From Limnomonas spitsbergensis (lineage: Eukaryota; Chlorophyta; Chlorophyceae; Chlamydomonadales), in contig JAYJMM010000120.1 of assembly GCA_037349105.1 (NCBI GenBank), positions 4,158,001-4,222,000 of the forward strand: DNA of 64,000 bases. The letters run 5' to 3'. Below, piece by piece: positions 1-11,900 of this stretch; within the stretch, counting starts at the first letter, position 1; every line of letters starts with the position of its first letter. The notes beneath the pieces are model-generated. The model searched no databases. It was not told where the DNA came from and saw only the letters and a program-made list of their open reading frames with translations. The position numbers were made by a program, and so were the translations under genes.

Positions 1-2857
1 AATAGTGTGTTCTTCTCACCCCCTCCCCTACAGCCTGAGCCGCAAGGACTGCGAAAACAACAAGCCTGATGTCACCCCTGCGTAATAGTGTGTTCTTCTC
101 TTCCCCTCCCTTACAGCCTGAGCCGCAAGGACTGCGAAAACAACAAGCCTGATGTCACCCCTGCGTAATAGTGTGTTCTTCTCTCCCCCTCCCCTACAGC
201 CTGAGCCGCAAGGACTGCGAAAACAACAAGCCTGATGTCACCCCTGCGTAATAGTGTGTTCTTCTCACCCCCCTCCCCTACAGCCTGAGCCGCAAGGACT
301 GCGAAAACAACAAGCCTGATGTCACCCCTGCGTAATAGTGTGTTCTTCTCTCCCCCTCCCCTACAGCCTGAGCAGCAAGGACTGCGAAAACAACAAGCCT
401 GATGTCACCCCTGCGCAATAGTGTGTTCTTCTCACCCCCTCCCCTACAGCCTGAGCCGCAAGGACTGCGAAAACAACAAGCCTGATGTCACCCCTGCGTA
501 ATAGTGTGTTCTTCTCTCCCCCTCCCTTACAGCCTGAGCCGCAAGGACTGCGAAAACAACAAGCCTGATGTCACCCCTGCGTAATAGTGTGTTCTTCTCT
601 CCCCCTCCCCTACAGCCTGAGCCGCAAGGACTGCGAAAACAACAAGCCTGATGTCACCCCTGCGTAATAGTGTGTTCTTCTCAACCCCCTCCCCTACAGC
701 CTGAGCAGCAAGGACTGCGAAAACAACAAGCCTGATGTCACCCCTGCGTAATAGTGTGTTCTTCTCACCCCCCTCCCCTACAGCCTGAGCCGCAAGGACT
801 GCGAAAACAACAAGCCTGATGTCACCCCTGCGTAATAGTGTGTTCTTCTCACCCCCTCCCCTACAGCCTGAGCCGCAAGGACTGCGAAAACAACAAGCCT
901 GATGTCACCCCTGCGTAATAGTGTGTTCTTCTCACCCCCCTCCCCTACAGCCTGAGCAGCAAGGACTGCGAAAACAACAAGCCTGATGTCACCCCTGCGT
1001 AATAGTATGTTCTTCTCTTCCCCTCCCCTACAGCCTGAGCCGCAAGGACTGCGAACACATCAAGCCTGATGTCACCCCTGCGTAATAGTGTGTTCTTCTC
1101 ACCCCCTCCCCTACAGCCTGAGCCGCAAGGACTGCGAAAACAACAAGCCTGATGTCACCCCTGCGTAATAGTGTGTTCTTCTCACCCCCCTCCCCTACAG
1201 CCTGAGCCGCAAGGACTGCGAAAACAACAAGCCTGATGTCACCCCTGCGTAATAGTATGTTCTTCTCTCCCCCTCCCCTACAGCCTGAGCCGCAAGGACT
1301 GCGAAAACAACAAGCCTGATGTCACCCCTGCGTAATAATGTGTTCTTCTCACCCCCTCCCCTACAGCCTGAGCCGCAAGGACTGCGAAAACAACAAGCCT
1401 GATGTCACCCCTGCGTAATAGTGTGTTCTTCTCACCCCCCTCCCTTACAGCCTGAGCCGCAAGGACTGCGAAAACAACAAGCCTGATGTCACCCCTGCGT
1501 AATAGTATGTTCTTCTCTCCCCCTCCCCTACAGCCTGAGCCGCAAGGACTGCGAAAACAATAAGCCTGATGTCACCCCTGCGTAATAGTGTGTTCTTCTC
1601 ACCCCCTCCCCTACAGCCTGAGCCGCAAGGACTGCGAAAACAACAAGCCTGATGTCACCCCTGCGTAATAATGTGTTCTTCTCACCCCCTCCCCTACAGC
1701 CTGAGCCGCAAGGACTGCGAAAACAACAAGCCTGATGTCACCCCTGCGTAATAATGTGTTCATCTCACCCCCTCCCCTACAGCCGGAGCCGCAAGGACTG
1801 CGAAAACAACAAGCCTGATGTCACCCCTGCGTAATAGTGTGTTCTTCTCACCCCCCTCCCTTACAGCCTGAGCCGCAAGGACTGCGAAAACAACAAGCCT
1901 GATGTCACCCCTGCGTAATAGTATGTTCTTCTCTCCCCCTCCCCTACAGCCTGAGCCGCAAGGACTGCGAAAACAATAAGCCTGATGTCACCCCTGCGTA
2001 ATAGTGTGTTCTTCTCACCCCCTCCCCTACAGCCTGAGCCGCAAGGACTGCGAAAACAACAAGCCTGATGTCACCCCTGCGTAATAATGTGTTCTTCTCA
2101 CCCCCTCCCCTACAGCCTGAGCCGCAAGGACTGCGAAAACAACAAGCCTGATGTCACCCCTGCGTAATAATGTGTTCATCTCACCCCCTCCCCTACAGCC
2201 GGAGCCGCAAGGACTGCGAAAACAACAAGCCTGATGTCACCCCTGCGTAATAGTGTGTTCTTCTCACCCCCCTCCCCTACAGCCTGAGCCGCAAGGACTG
2301 CGAAAACAACAAGCCTGATGTCACCCCTGCGTAATAGTGTGTTCTTCTCACCCCCCTCCCCTACAGCCTGAGCCGCAAGGACTGCGAAAACAACAAGCCT
2401 GATGTCACCCCTGCGTAATAGTGTGTTCTTCTCTCCCCCTCCCCTACAGCCTGAGCCGCAAGGACTGCGAAAACAACAAGCCTGATGTCACCCCTGCGTA
2501 ATAATGTGTTCTTCTCACCCCCTCCCCTACAGCCTGAGCCGCAAGGACTGCGAAAACAACAAGCCTGATGTCACCCCTGCGTAATAGTGTGTTCTTCTCA
2601 CCCCCTCCCCTACAGCCTGAGCCGCAAGGACTGCGAAAACAACAAGCCTGATGTCACCCCTGCGTAATAATGTGTTCATCTCACCCCCTCCCCTACAGCC
2701 TGAGCCGCAAGGACTGCGAAAACAACAAGCCTGATGTCACCCCTGCGTAATAGTGTGTTCTTCTCACCCCCTCCCCTACAGCCTGAGCCGCAAGGACTGC
2801 GAAAACAATAAGCCTGATGTCACCCCTGCGTATTCTTCTCACCCCCCTCCCCTACAG
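1..2857 (+). repeat. 83-bp tandem array; each unit is a 3' splice site plus the start of exon 1
   Basis: About 34 head-to-tail units of 83-84 bp run from the left edge to the true exon 1. Each has a C-rich pyrimidine tract, CCCTACAG and then the first bases of exon 1 (CCTGAGCCGCAAGGACTGCG), followed by non-exonic sequence including GTAATAG. Units differ at a few sites (CGTAATAGTG vs CGTAATAATG; AGCCGC vs AGCAGC). A five-unit pattern carrying the CATCTC variant near 1750 recurs near 2167. The last unit is shortened by about 7 bp just before exon 1. Using an upstream acceptor would give 16 codons and then TAA. Confidence 0.97.
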
Positions 2858-2965
2858 CCTGAGCCGCAAGGACTGCGACATGAACGCCATCAAAGCCGGC
2901 CAAGTGGGTGCCTTGACCACCAGTGCGGAGCAGAAGGAGATATTGCAGGAAATTGAGGCGCTCAG
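2858..2965 (+). CDS. ISE2: Exon 1 in window: helicase motif IV segment
   Basis: The acceptor is TACAG at 2853-2857 and the donor is AG|GTATGC at 2966. The first base completes a codon, after which the frame reads LSRKDCDMNAIKAG. SRKxC is the motif IV region of Ski2-like helicases. The last two bases (AG) join G of the next exon to make Arg. The first 21-22 bases and the acceptor are reiterated about 34 times upstream. Confidence 0.85.
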
Positions 2966-5900
2966 GTATGCATGCCCGCACATTCGACTCGCCCTCCCTC
3001 GGCTTGAGATGTATCGTTTCTTTAAATGCCCTGCTTTCAGGGCGAATACCCAGCCGGAACTCTCGGTTTTTTACTTTGAACTACCGATGAGGGTCGCTCA
3101 CATGGAATGTAACCCTCGGTCCCAAATAGCATGTTGTGACTTGATTTTACAACTTTGTCATGTCTTTATTATGACTCTGCTATGACTTATGACTCCATCA
3201 TGACTTCATTATCACTTCATTATGACTTACGACGTCATGAGGGAGGGTAAGGCCTGAGGGAGGGGACTGAAATAGGCCCCCGGGCCTCATTGTCCGGCCC
3301 AGTCACTGTGTGATAGGGGCACTGGAGTGGGTGTCCTGGTTAACGAGGGGAAGGCTGTAGGTGATCAGGGTGGCCGGGTGGAGAGATGGCAAGGGAGGAG
3401 CGAGGCTGTGGGTTCCCTTGAGGGAGGAGCGAGGCTGTGGGTGCCCTTGCTGCCGACAGGGAGCAGACAGAGGTGTTGCAGGAGATCAGGGGGGACGGGT
3501 CGAGGGATAGGGAGGGCAGAGCCGCTGCCGCCGCCGCTGCTGCCGCCGCCATCGCTGCTTGCCATTCCTGTCCCTGATGAAGCACTGCTGCTGCTGCTGC
3601 AGCTGCTGCTGCTGCAGCTGCTGCTGCTGCAGCTGCTGCTGCTGCAGCTGCTGCTGCTGCTGCTTCTGCTGCTGCCGGACTGACTGTTGCCTTCGCTGCC
3701 CTGTGGGGCTGAATGTTGCTGAATGTTGCAGCTGCTGCAGCTGCTGCTGCTGCCCTGCCGGAATCACTTTTAATGCTGCTGCTGCTCTGTCGGGCTGACT
3801 GTTGCCGCTCTGCTGGGCTGACTGGCTGCCGCTGCTGCTTCCCTTCAGGTTGGACCAGCCTGAGGCGGTGCGCGCCAAGATGGAGCACGCCCTGGTGCAC
3901 GGCTTTGCGTCCCACCACGCAGGGCACCTGCCCGGGTGGAAGTCCCTGGTGGAGCGGCTCTTCCAAAAGGGACTGTGCAAGATTGTGAGCATACCAGGGA
4001 GGGTGGAATTGAGGGGGGACACCTGGGGCCTGGGGGCAGCAAACTAGGACTGCAAGATTGAGAGCATCCCAGGGTGGGGGGACACCTGGGGCCTGGGGGC
4101 ATCATGGAGCTGCCTTTTCCCGATTTCGAGATTTGTTTAAGAGGCGTTTGTTGTTTGTGGGTCTTCTGGTAGAGAGGATAGCTGGTTGAGAAGCCTGTCA
4201 GGCTTCCAGGTTAAAGGAGCTGCCATGTTTCCATTCATTAGAGAGGAATGTGAGTTCCGCGGGAGAGGGAACAGTTGGTTTCGAGCCACCTTTCGCCGCA
4301 TTCCAGTTCGTTTTGACAGGTCTGAAACAAATATTTCGGGCGAGGGTCACAGCTTGCAGTAGATGCTTGTCAGATGACATATTTTTCTGCTCAAAGAGCT
4401 CGGTTAATGAAGGCGTGGGCCATGACCTCTCTGCCCAGTGCCCTTTTTTTCTAGGTGGCTTTGTTGGTTTGAAGGTGTGATTGGGTGTTCCAGTGTGTCT
4501 GTGTGTGTGTGTGCTGGGCCAGCAGATTTCAAGCCCCGATGGCCCTCCTTGCTCCTCTCTGGAAATGAGTTAAAAATTCCAATAACAAAAAGTATTAAAC
4601 CCTGAATATTTTTTCTCCTATCCACGCCTCTCTCGATTGATAGCAGGCACTCTCTAAGGGGACTCTGTCTGCAGGCCGCAAAATGCCAGTTTGACAACCC
4701 TCATCTTGCTCCTCTCTCCGTCCTAGGTGTTTGCGACAGGGCCTCATCATGCCGGCCCTGACTTCCCTCTCCTTGCTCCTCTCCTAAGCTGCCGGCCTCA
4801 GATGGCCAGCTTTGACGACCCTCCTCTTGCTCCTCTCTTCGTCCTTGGTGTTTGCAACAGGGACTCGAGCTGCTGACCTCGTATTGCCATACCTCGACCC
4901 CATGATCAATTTCAGGAAAGTTTGTTGGGCCTAACTAGTAAAACGAGGAGCGAAATCTAGTGGCTTATGCCGGCCCTGACGTCCCTCTCCTTGCTCCTCT
5001 CCCAGGTATTTGCGACAGGGACCCTGGCTGCTGGCCTCAACATGCCGGCTCGCACGACCATCATCTCAGCTCTGGGCAGGAAGACGGACGATGGGGTCAA
5101 GCTGATGCCACACAACGATCTGCTGCAGGTGGGGGGGGGGCGGGTTTAATCACTGGTTTCACTTGGCTCGGCCACAGGTCGGTGTCATTTTAGCTACCTC
5201 GTAGCCTCTGGCCGGAGGCCCCATGCACCCGCAACCATGCTGCGTGGGCCTGTGCCTGTAGGCTGTGAGTGCCTGTGCCTGTAGGGGAGTCAAGTCTTGG
5301 CCCCAATTGAGCCTTCAGTGGATGCGGGGCGGGCTCTTAGCCAGAAAAAATAGGACTGCTGCACAGCCAGTGCACAGAAAGAGGGGCTGGCAGATCCGTG
5401 GTGTCAGCCCGGGTTTGTCAAAATTTGGCACACAGCCGGGCCAGATTATGAAGAGCACAGATGCCTTGGGTTTGCTAGAAGGGAGCACACCCTGATGCAA
5501 GTATAGCTTGCTTTCAGGCGCTGTTGCCCGCGCTTGTTCAATTGTGCTGCACAGACGGCAGGGGGGGGCAGGGTGCTGGCGCTTTGACATGACAAGGCAC
5601 GGCCGACCCTGGCAGGACCATTGTTTTTGTCACATACCGTTAGGCATCGGCAATATACTTTACATGTCCCGCCAATGTCAAGTACACCACATCTATGATA
5701 CCGTGTATGGATCTCACGTGACTGTATGCTGCACAGATGGCGGGGCGGGGCGCCAAGGCTTTGACACGACGAGGCATGGCTGACCCTGCGCTGAACCATT
5801 GTTTGTCACATGCTGTGTGTATGGATATAAACAAGTTTTGGATGTTATTCAACAAACCTTAGGCTTTGGACGAATTTCAAAGCGAGACGGAAGTGGCCCA

Positions 5901-8900
5901 AAACTAGCCCTCTCACCGAAACCCGCTACCCCACATTTGCTGAACCATTGTTTTTGTCACATACCGTGTGTATGGATTTCACGTGACTGTGTGCTGCGCA
6001 GATGGCGGGGCGGGCGGGGCGCCGAGGCTTTGACACGGAGGGGCACTGCGTGGTGTTGCAGAACAGGTGAGTTGGGTCTTGTGGGGCGGAGGGCAGCAAG
6101 GATCTGAACCGCCTCTGCGGATCTAGATCATGTGAACCACCTCTGCAGATCTAGATCTAGGTCCTGATCTGCGATGCTCGCTGCGGCCCAAACCGCTTGA
6201 GACATTGCTTTGAATACATGCTTCATGATACTTTGAAGGATGCAAAGGACGTCCAGATCCAGTCTCTCAGGATCCAGATCCAGTCTCTCAGGGTCCAGAT
6301 CCAGTCTCCCAGGATCCAGATCCAGTCTCTCAGGATCTAGATCCAGTCTCTCAGGAGGCCGCAACATGAAATACTACCCCCCCCCATCCCTCACACGCAC
6401 ACTTTCGTTTTTGAACTTCGACGATACCGTCAGGCCTCCTCTGCCTCCCTGATCAGGTGATTGAGGGCGCTGCATCCTGTAGAGGCCTGTAATCTCCACC
6501 ACTCCTTCTCTTCCTTCCTGCTTCCCCCCTCCCACGCCTCCCCTCCCATGCCCCGCCTCCCCTCCCCTCCCCCACCTCCCTTTCCTGGCCTCCCTTCCCC
6601 AACCTCCCCACCCTCCGCTCCCCTCCCCTCCCCCACCTCAGGTTTGAGGGCGCTGAGGAGGCGTTTAATATCATCAAGGCGGGTCCGGAGCCGCTCAAGT
6701 CTCAGTTTGCCGCCAGCTACGGTCTGGTCATCAACCTGCTCAGCGTATACACGCTGGAGGAGGCAAGGTGGGGGAAATGCAGCTATGCATGGCAGTTCTG
6801 CCCTGAACCTGCATGGCATTGTTGGGATGCACCCCTGTGCATGGCATTGTTCGGATGCACAGGGGTGGGGAACCAGATGCAGGATCAGGGATGACAGCCC
6901 ATAGGTTGATAATGGAGCATACCCACTGGGCCCTGCTGTACGCTCGGGGGTTAGAAATGACACCCCATGGGAGATAGCGGGAGGTACGTGGGGTGAAACG
7001 GTGGTGGCATATTTTGTTGATTTTCAGCATGCACAATGGCACTGTGCTGAAGATGCTTACGACAGTGTTGACCTGATCCTCCAAGGCAGCATTTTCCAGA
7101 TTGTGTATATCGACGTTGTTTAAGCTGGCTGAGGCTGGCAGCTTTTCAGCAACGAGTTCGGCCCAAGTGCGGGGGCAGGCACTGCAGTAATGAACGTGCA
7201 GTGTTTGCCGCTTAGCTCACTCTGAAGCCAGTTGCTCCTGGATCGACCCTGTCCCCTGAAACGAGCGCCTGCCCGACCTGCCCTTGCTTCTCATACCCCT
7301 GGCTTTTCACTTGTGCACAACATGTTTTGTTTGTGCACCTCAGCTACAATTCAGTGCACTTCAGCTACAATTCAGTGCACCTCAGCTACAATTCAGTGCA
7401 CTTCAGCTACAATTCAGTGCACTTAGGCTACAATTCAGTGCACCTCAGCTACAATTCAGTGCACTTCAGCTACAATTAGTGCACCTCAGCTACAATTCAG
7501 TGCACTTCAGCTACAATTCAGTGCACCTCAGCTACAATTCAGTGCACCTCAGCTACGATTCAGTGCACCTCAGCTACAATTCAGTGCACTTCAGCTACAA
7601 TTCAGTGCACCTCAGCTACAATTCAGTGCACTTCAGCTACAATTCAGTGCACCTCAGCTACAATTCAGTGCACATTAGCTACAATTCAGTGCACTTAAGC
7701 TACAATTCAGTGCACCTCAGCTACAATTCAGTGCACCTCAGCTACGATTCAGTGCACCTCAGCTACAATTCAGTGCACTTCAGCTACAATTCAGTGCACC
7801 TCAGCTTTAATTCAGTGCACCTCAGCTACAATTTAGTGCACATCAGCTACAATTCAGTGCACCTCAGCTACGATTCAGTGCACCTCAGCTACAATTCAGT
7901 GCACCTCAGCTACAATTCAGTGCACCTCAGCTACAATCCATTGCACCTCAGCTACAATTCAGTGCACCTCAGCTACAATTCAGTGCACCTCAGCTACAAT
8001 CCATTGCACCTCAGCTACAATTCAGTGCACCTCAGCTACAATTCAGTGCACCTCAGCTACAATTCAGTGCACCTCAGCTACAATCTATTGCACCTCAGCT
8101 GCAATTCAGTGCACCACAGCTACAATTCAATGCACCTCAGCTACAATTCAGTGGACCTTAGCTACAATCTATTGCACCTCAGCTGCAATTCAGTGCACCT
8201 CAGCTACAATTCAGTGCACCTCAGCTACAATCCATTGCACCTCAGCTGCAATCCAGTGCACCTCAGCTACAATTCAGTGCACCTCAGCTATAATTCAGTG
8301 CACCTCAGCTACAATTCAGTGCACCTCAGCTACAATTCAGTGCACCTCAGCTACAATTCAGTGCACCTCAGCTACAATCCATTGCACCTCAGCTACAATC
8401 CATTGCACCTCAGCTGCAATTCAGTGCACCTCAGCTTTAATCCATTGCACCTCAGCTACAATTCAATGCACCACAGCTACAATTCATTGCACTTCAGCTA
8501 CAATTCAGCTACTCCACGGCCCGCGGCTAGGTAGCAAGCCCTGCTGCTTAAGCCTTTTGCTATGAGTGGAACATCGATCAAAAGTTTGATCTCCATCGGC
8601 CCAGTGGTGGCTGCCCAGCGGTGCCCTGGTTTGTCCACTGTGACCGAACACTGGTAATAATCCGCCCTGTAATGCTTCCTTGTTGTGTGGGTCTGCTTGC
8701 GCTCAGGGCTTTCATCCCCCCCCATCCGCCTCAGCTACAATTCAGTGCAATTCAGATACAAATCAGTGCTCCTCAGCTACTACCCGCCCTGCAATGCTTA
8801 CTTGTTCTGTGGTTCTGCTTGTGCTCAGGGCTTTCATCCAGCGCAGTTTCGGGAACTTCCTTCAGACAGAGGGCCAGGAGCGGCGCCTGACTGAAGCGGC

Positions 8901-11900
8901 CAAGCTGCAGGCAGAGGCCAAGCAGCTCATGGCAGAGTATGGCGGGTCGGCAACCTCCGATGCGCAGGAGCTCAACGTGGGTCCTTGTGGCGGCTTGTTG
9001 GCCTTCCAGTCTTGGAGTGCTTGTTGGCCTTGCAGTATTGGGTCCTTCCGGCTTGTTTTCCTTCTGCCTTGTTCCTTCCGCCATCTTTCTTTCCAGTTGC
9101 CTGCCGGTGTAGGTTGCGGTGGATTGGCACTTCATAGACTGCATGCCTGACGAACTGGGTGGGCCTGCCGGGCGGCAACCACTGGGTGGATGGGAACCGA
9201 AGCCATGACCGGCCTGCCAAACGTGCCCCTCCCTCCCAGTCTGTTCCTCCGTCTTGGGCCATTGCCCACTCGGGCTACAAGACCTGTCTTGCTGGGGACT
9301 GGCCTGCCGATCAAGCCCCTTCCTCTTGTATGGGAGGGGCTCGCTTGGCAGGCTGGTCTAGGCTTCTGTGACCTACGCTACTGCCCACTCCTGTCTTGCT
9401 GCACCCGGTCCGCTCCTGTGCACACCTTCCCCAGTGTTGCAGCAAGGTGCTTGCTGCTTGGGCCGCCGGCCATAGGCCAGACAAGGTTGGGTCCTCACCA
9501 GCCTAGTGATGGCTGCCTGGGGGCCCCCAGAGGTGGTCTAGCGCACAGTAAATGAGATCTGCGGTACCCTCCTACTTTAGCAAACTGATGTCAAGCTTCG
9601 CGCCCGCCCAAAATATTAACCTCCAAACCCTTAAGCACGGAACCCTGAGCCCTGAACCATCCCCCCTTCGTCAGCAGGGTGCTGTCAAGCTTCCTCGCAC
9701 CCAAATCATTATAACGCCGAAACACCGAACCCGAAGCCCTGAACCATCCCCCCTTTGTTGGCAGGCTGATGTCATGCTGCTAGCCCCTGACTCCCAGACC
9801 CTAGAACCCTAGACTCTAGAACCCTATACCCTAAAACCCTAGACCCTAAAACCATAGACACTAAAACCATAGACCCTAAAACCCTAGAACCTAGACCCTA
9901 CCACCTAGAACCCTAGAAACGTCCCCTTGAAATACCCTAAAGCCTGAACCCTCAACCATCTACCGCTGTCAAGCTTGCCTGCCCTCGGGTCCGGGACCTT
10001 CAGGCCAAGGCGCCTGCAGAGCAGATGCGGAAAGCACACCAGAGCCCTCACTGGCCCTATCCTTTTGTGTGCAGGCTACTGTGAAGGTAGCACGCACGCG
10101 GCTACGGGGACCTGTTGGCCTAGGCGTGCGTGGAGCAGATGGGGGAAGCACACCACAGCCCTCACCGCCCCTATCCTTTTGTGTGCAGGCTGCTGTGAAG
10201 GTAGCACGCACGCGGCTGCGGGATCTAAAGGCGAAGGCGCTGGAGGAGCGGATGGACGCAGCGCACAAGATCCTTGCCGTCAACGGCCTCCCGCGGCGCG
10301 TCGTGCTCCAGGTAGGCCGTTCATAACGGCACCGGACAATTGTGCTCGCATTCCCGCATTCAACCCGCGTCGTTATGGTTTGTTCAATACTGGCTTTAGT
10401 CGGGGAGTTGGGTCTAGATTTAGCGGCGGTGTTGTTGTTATAAAGGTAACGCAAACACCCACAGACTTTTTCGACAGGGCAAGGCAGAGCAAAACGGGTG
10501 GAAACCTGCAACAGAAAAAACAGAACCAAACCAAAACAGAACCAAACCAAAACAGGATAACACTAAAACAGAACCAAACCCAAACAGGATAACACTAAAA
10601 CAGAACCAAATCTAAATCCAATTCAGTACCTAAAACCCTAAACCCGCAACAACGGCGTGGTCTGCAGATCTCCGCGGCCGAGGACGAGGAGAAGTTCAAC
10701 ACCAAGGGTGTGAAGCAGACGCTGCCAGCGGTGCTGGTCCGGGCCTTGGACGCGGATGAGGACGAGGGCGCACTGGATCTGGGCCGGATGGGAGGCACAG
10801 CAGCGAGCCCGCAGTTTTTCGCATGCCTCGGGGCTGACAACCGGCTCATGAAGGTAGGTGCTGTGTCTAGGCCCTTTAGGTGTGTAGGCCCTTAAGGGCA
10901 TGACCCTGCTGGTAGCTGAGGCGGATGGGGGGGAGGGGTGAGTGGGTAACTGCTGCAGTTGACCTGATAATGAAATGACCTCAGGGCTGACAACCGGCTC
11001 ATGAAGGTAGGTGCTGTGTCTAGGCCCTTCAGGTGTGTAGGCCCTTCAGGGCATGACCCTGCTGGTAGCTGAGGCGAATAGGGGGGGAGGGGTGAGTGGG
11101 TAACTGCTGCAGTTGACCTGATAATGAAATGACCTCAGGGCTGACAACCGGCTCATGAAGGTAGGTGCTGTGTCTAGGCCCTTCAGGTGTGTAGGCCCTT
11201 AAGGGCATGACCCTGCTGGTAGCTGAGGCGAATAGGGGGAGTGGGGGGAGTGGGTAACTGCTGCAGTTGACCTGATAATGAAATGACCTCAGGGCTGACA
11301 ACCGGCTCATGAAGGTAGGCGCTGTGTCTAGGCCCTTCAGGTGTGTAGGCCCTTCAGGGCATGACCCTGCTGGTAGCTGAGGCGAATAGGGGGAGTGGGG
11401 GGAGTGGGTCACTGCTGCAGCTGACCTGATATTGAAATGACCTCGGGGCTGACAACTGGCCAATGAAGGTAGGCGCTGCTGGGGATGATGAAGGTAAAGA
11501 AGGGGGGGGCTGCCGGGCGGGAGCAAGTGCCGCCATGGTAGCACGATACAATGCTGCGCACGCCGTATCGTGCACAATGCTGCGCACGCCGTATCGTGCA
11601 CAATGCTGCGCACGCCGTATCGTGCACAATGCTTCGCCTTTTTAAATATGATTTAAACAATGTGTAGCGCAGGCCGTATTGTACCACCACGGGAGCTTAT
11701 GCAGTGTGATGAGGCACAGGTTTAGCCGGGTTGCGATGCTCTGCGTGCCGCTGGGCCGATTCAGGTGTTTAGGCCCTGCAGGGCATGACCCCTGCTAGCA
11801 GCTGAGGTGGATGGGGGGGGGGGGTAACTGCTGCAGCTGAGGTGGATGGGGGGTGGGGTAACTGCTGGAGCTGAGGAGGATGGGGGGTAACTGCTGCAGC

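Noticed and set aside
1..2857. Array of tiny genes or tandem exons each coding a peptide
   Set aside because: Each unit has an acceptor but no donor and reads into TAA after 16 codons, so units are decoy junctions rather than complete exons.
3340..4022. Poly-Gln/poly-Ala open frames on the - strand
   Set aside because: They are the complement of the CTG minisatellite and overlap the confidently identified helicase exon 2 on the + strand.
6240..6452. Arg/Ser-rich open frame (SGSRSSLS repeats) resembling an SR domain
   Set aside because: It comes from the 21-bp intronic repeat and has no link by splice phase to the helicase.
7284..8534. 416-codon open frame with LSYNSVH repeats
   Set aside because: It exists because the intronic repeat unit is 21 bp and stop-free. 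Unit variants change amino acids freely, and one unit with a lost base shifts the frame. It lies between two recognised helicase exons.
9975..10592. 205-codon + strand open frame across exon 7
   Set aside because: It is in a different frame from the conserved exon 7 reading and runs into low-complexity CAAA-type repeats.
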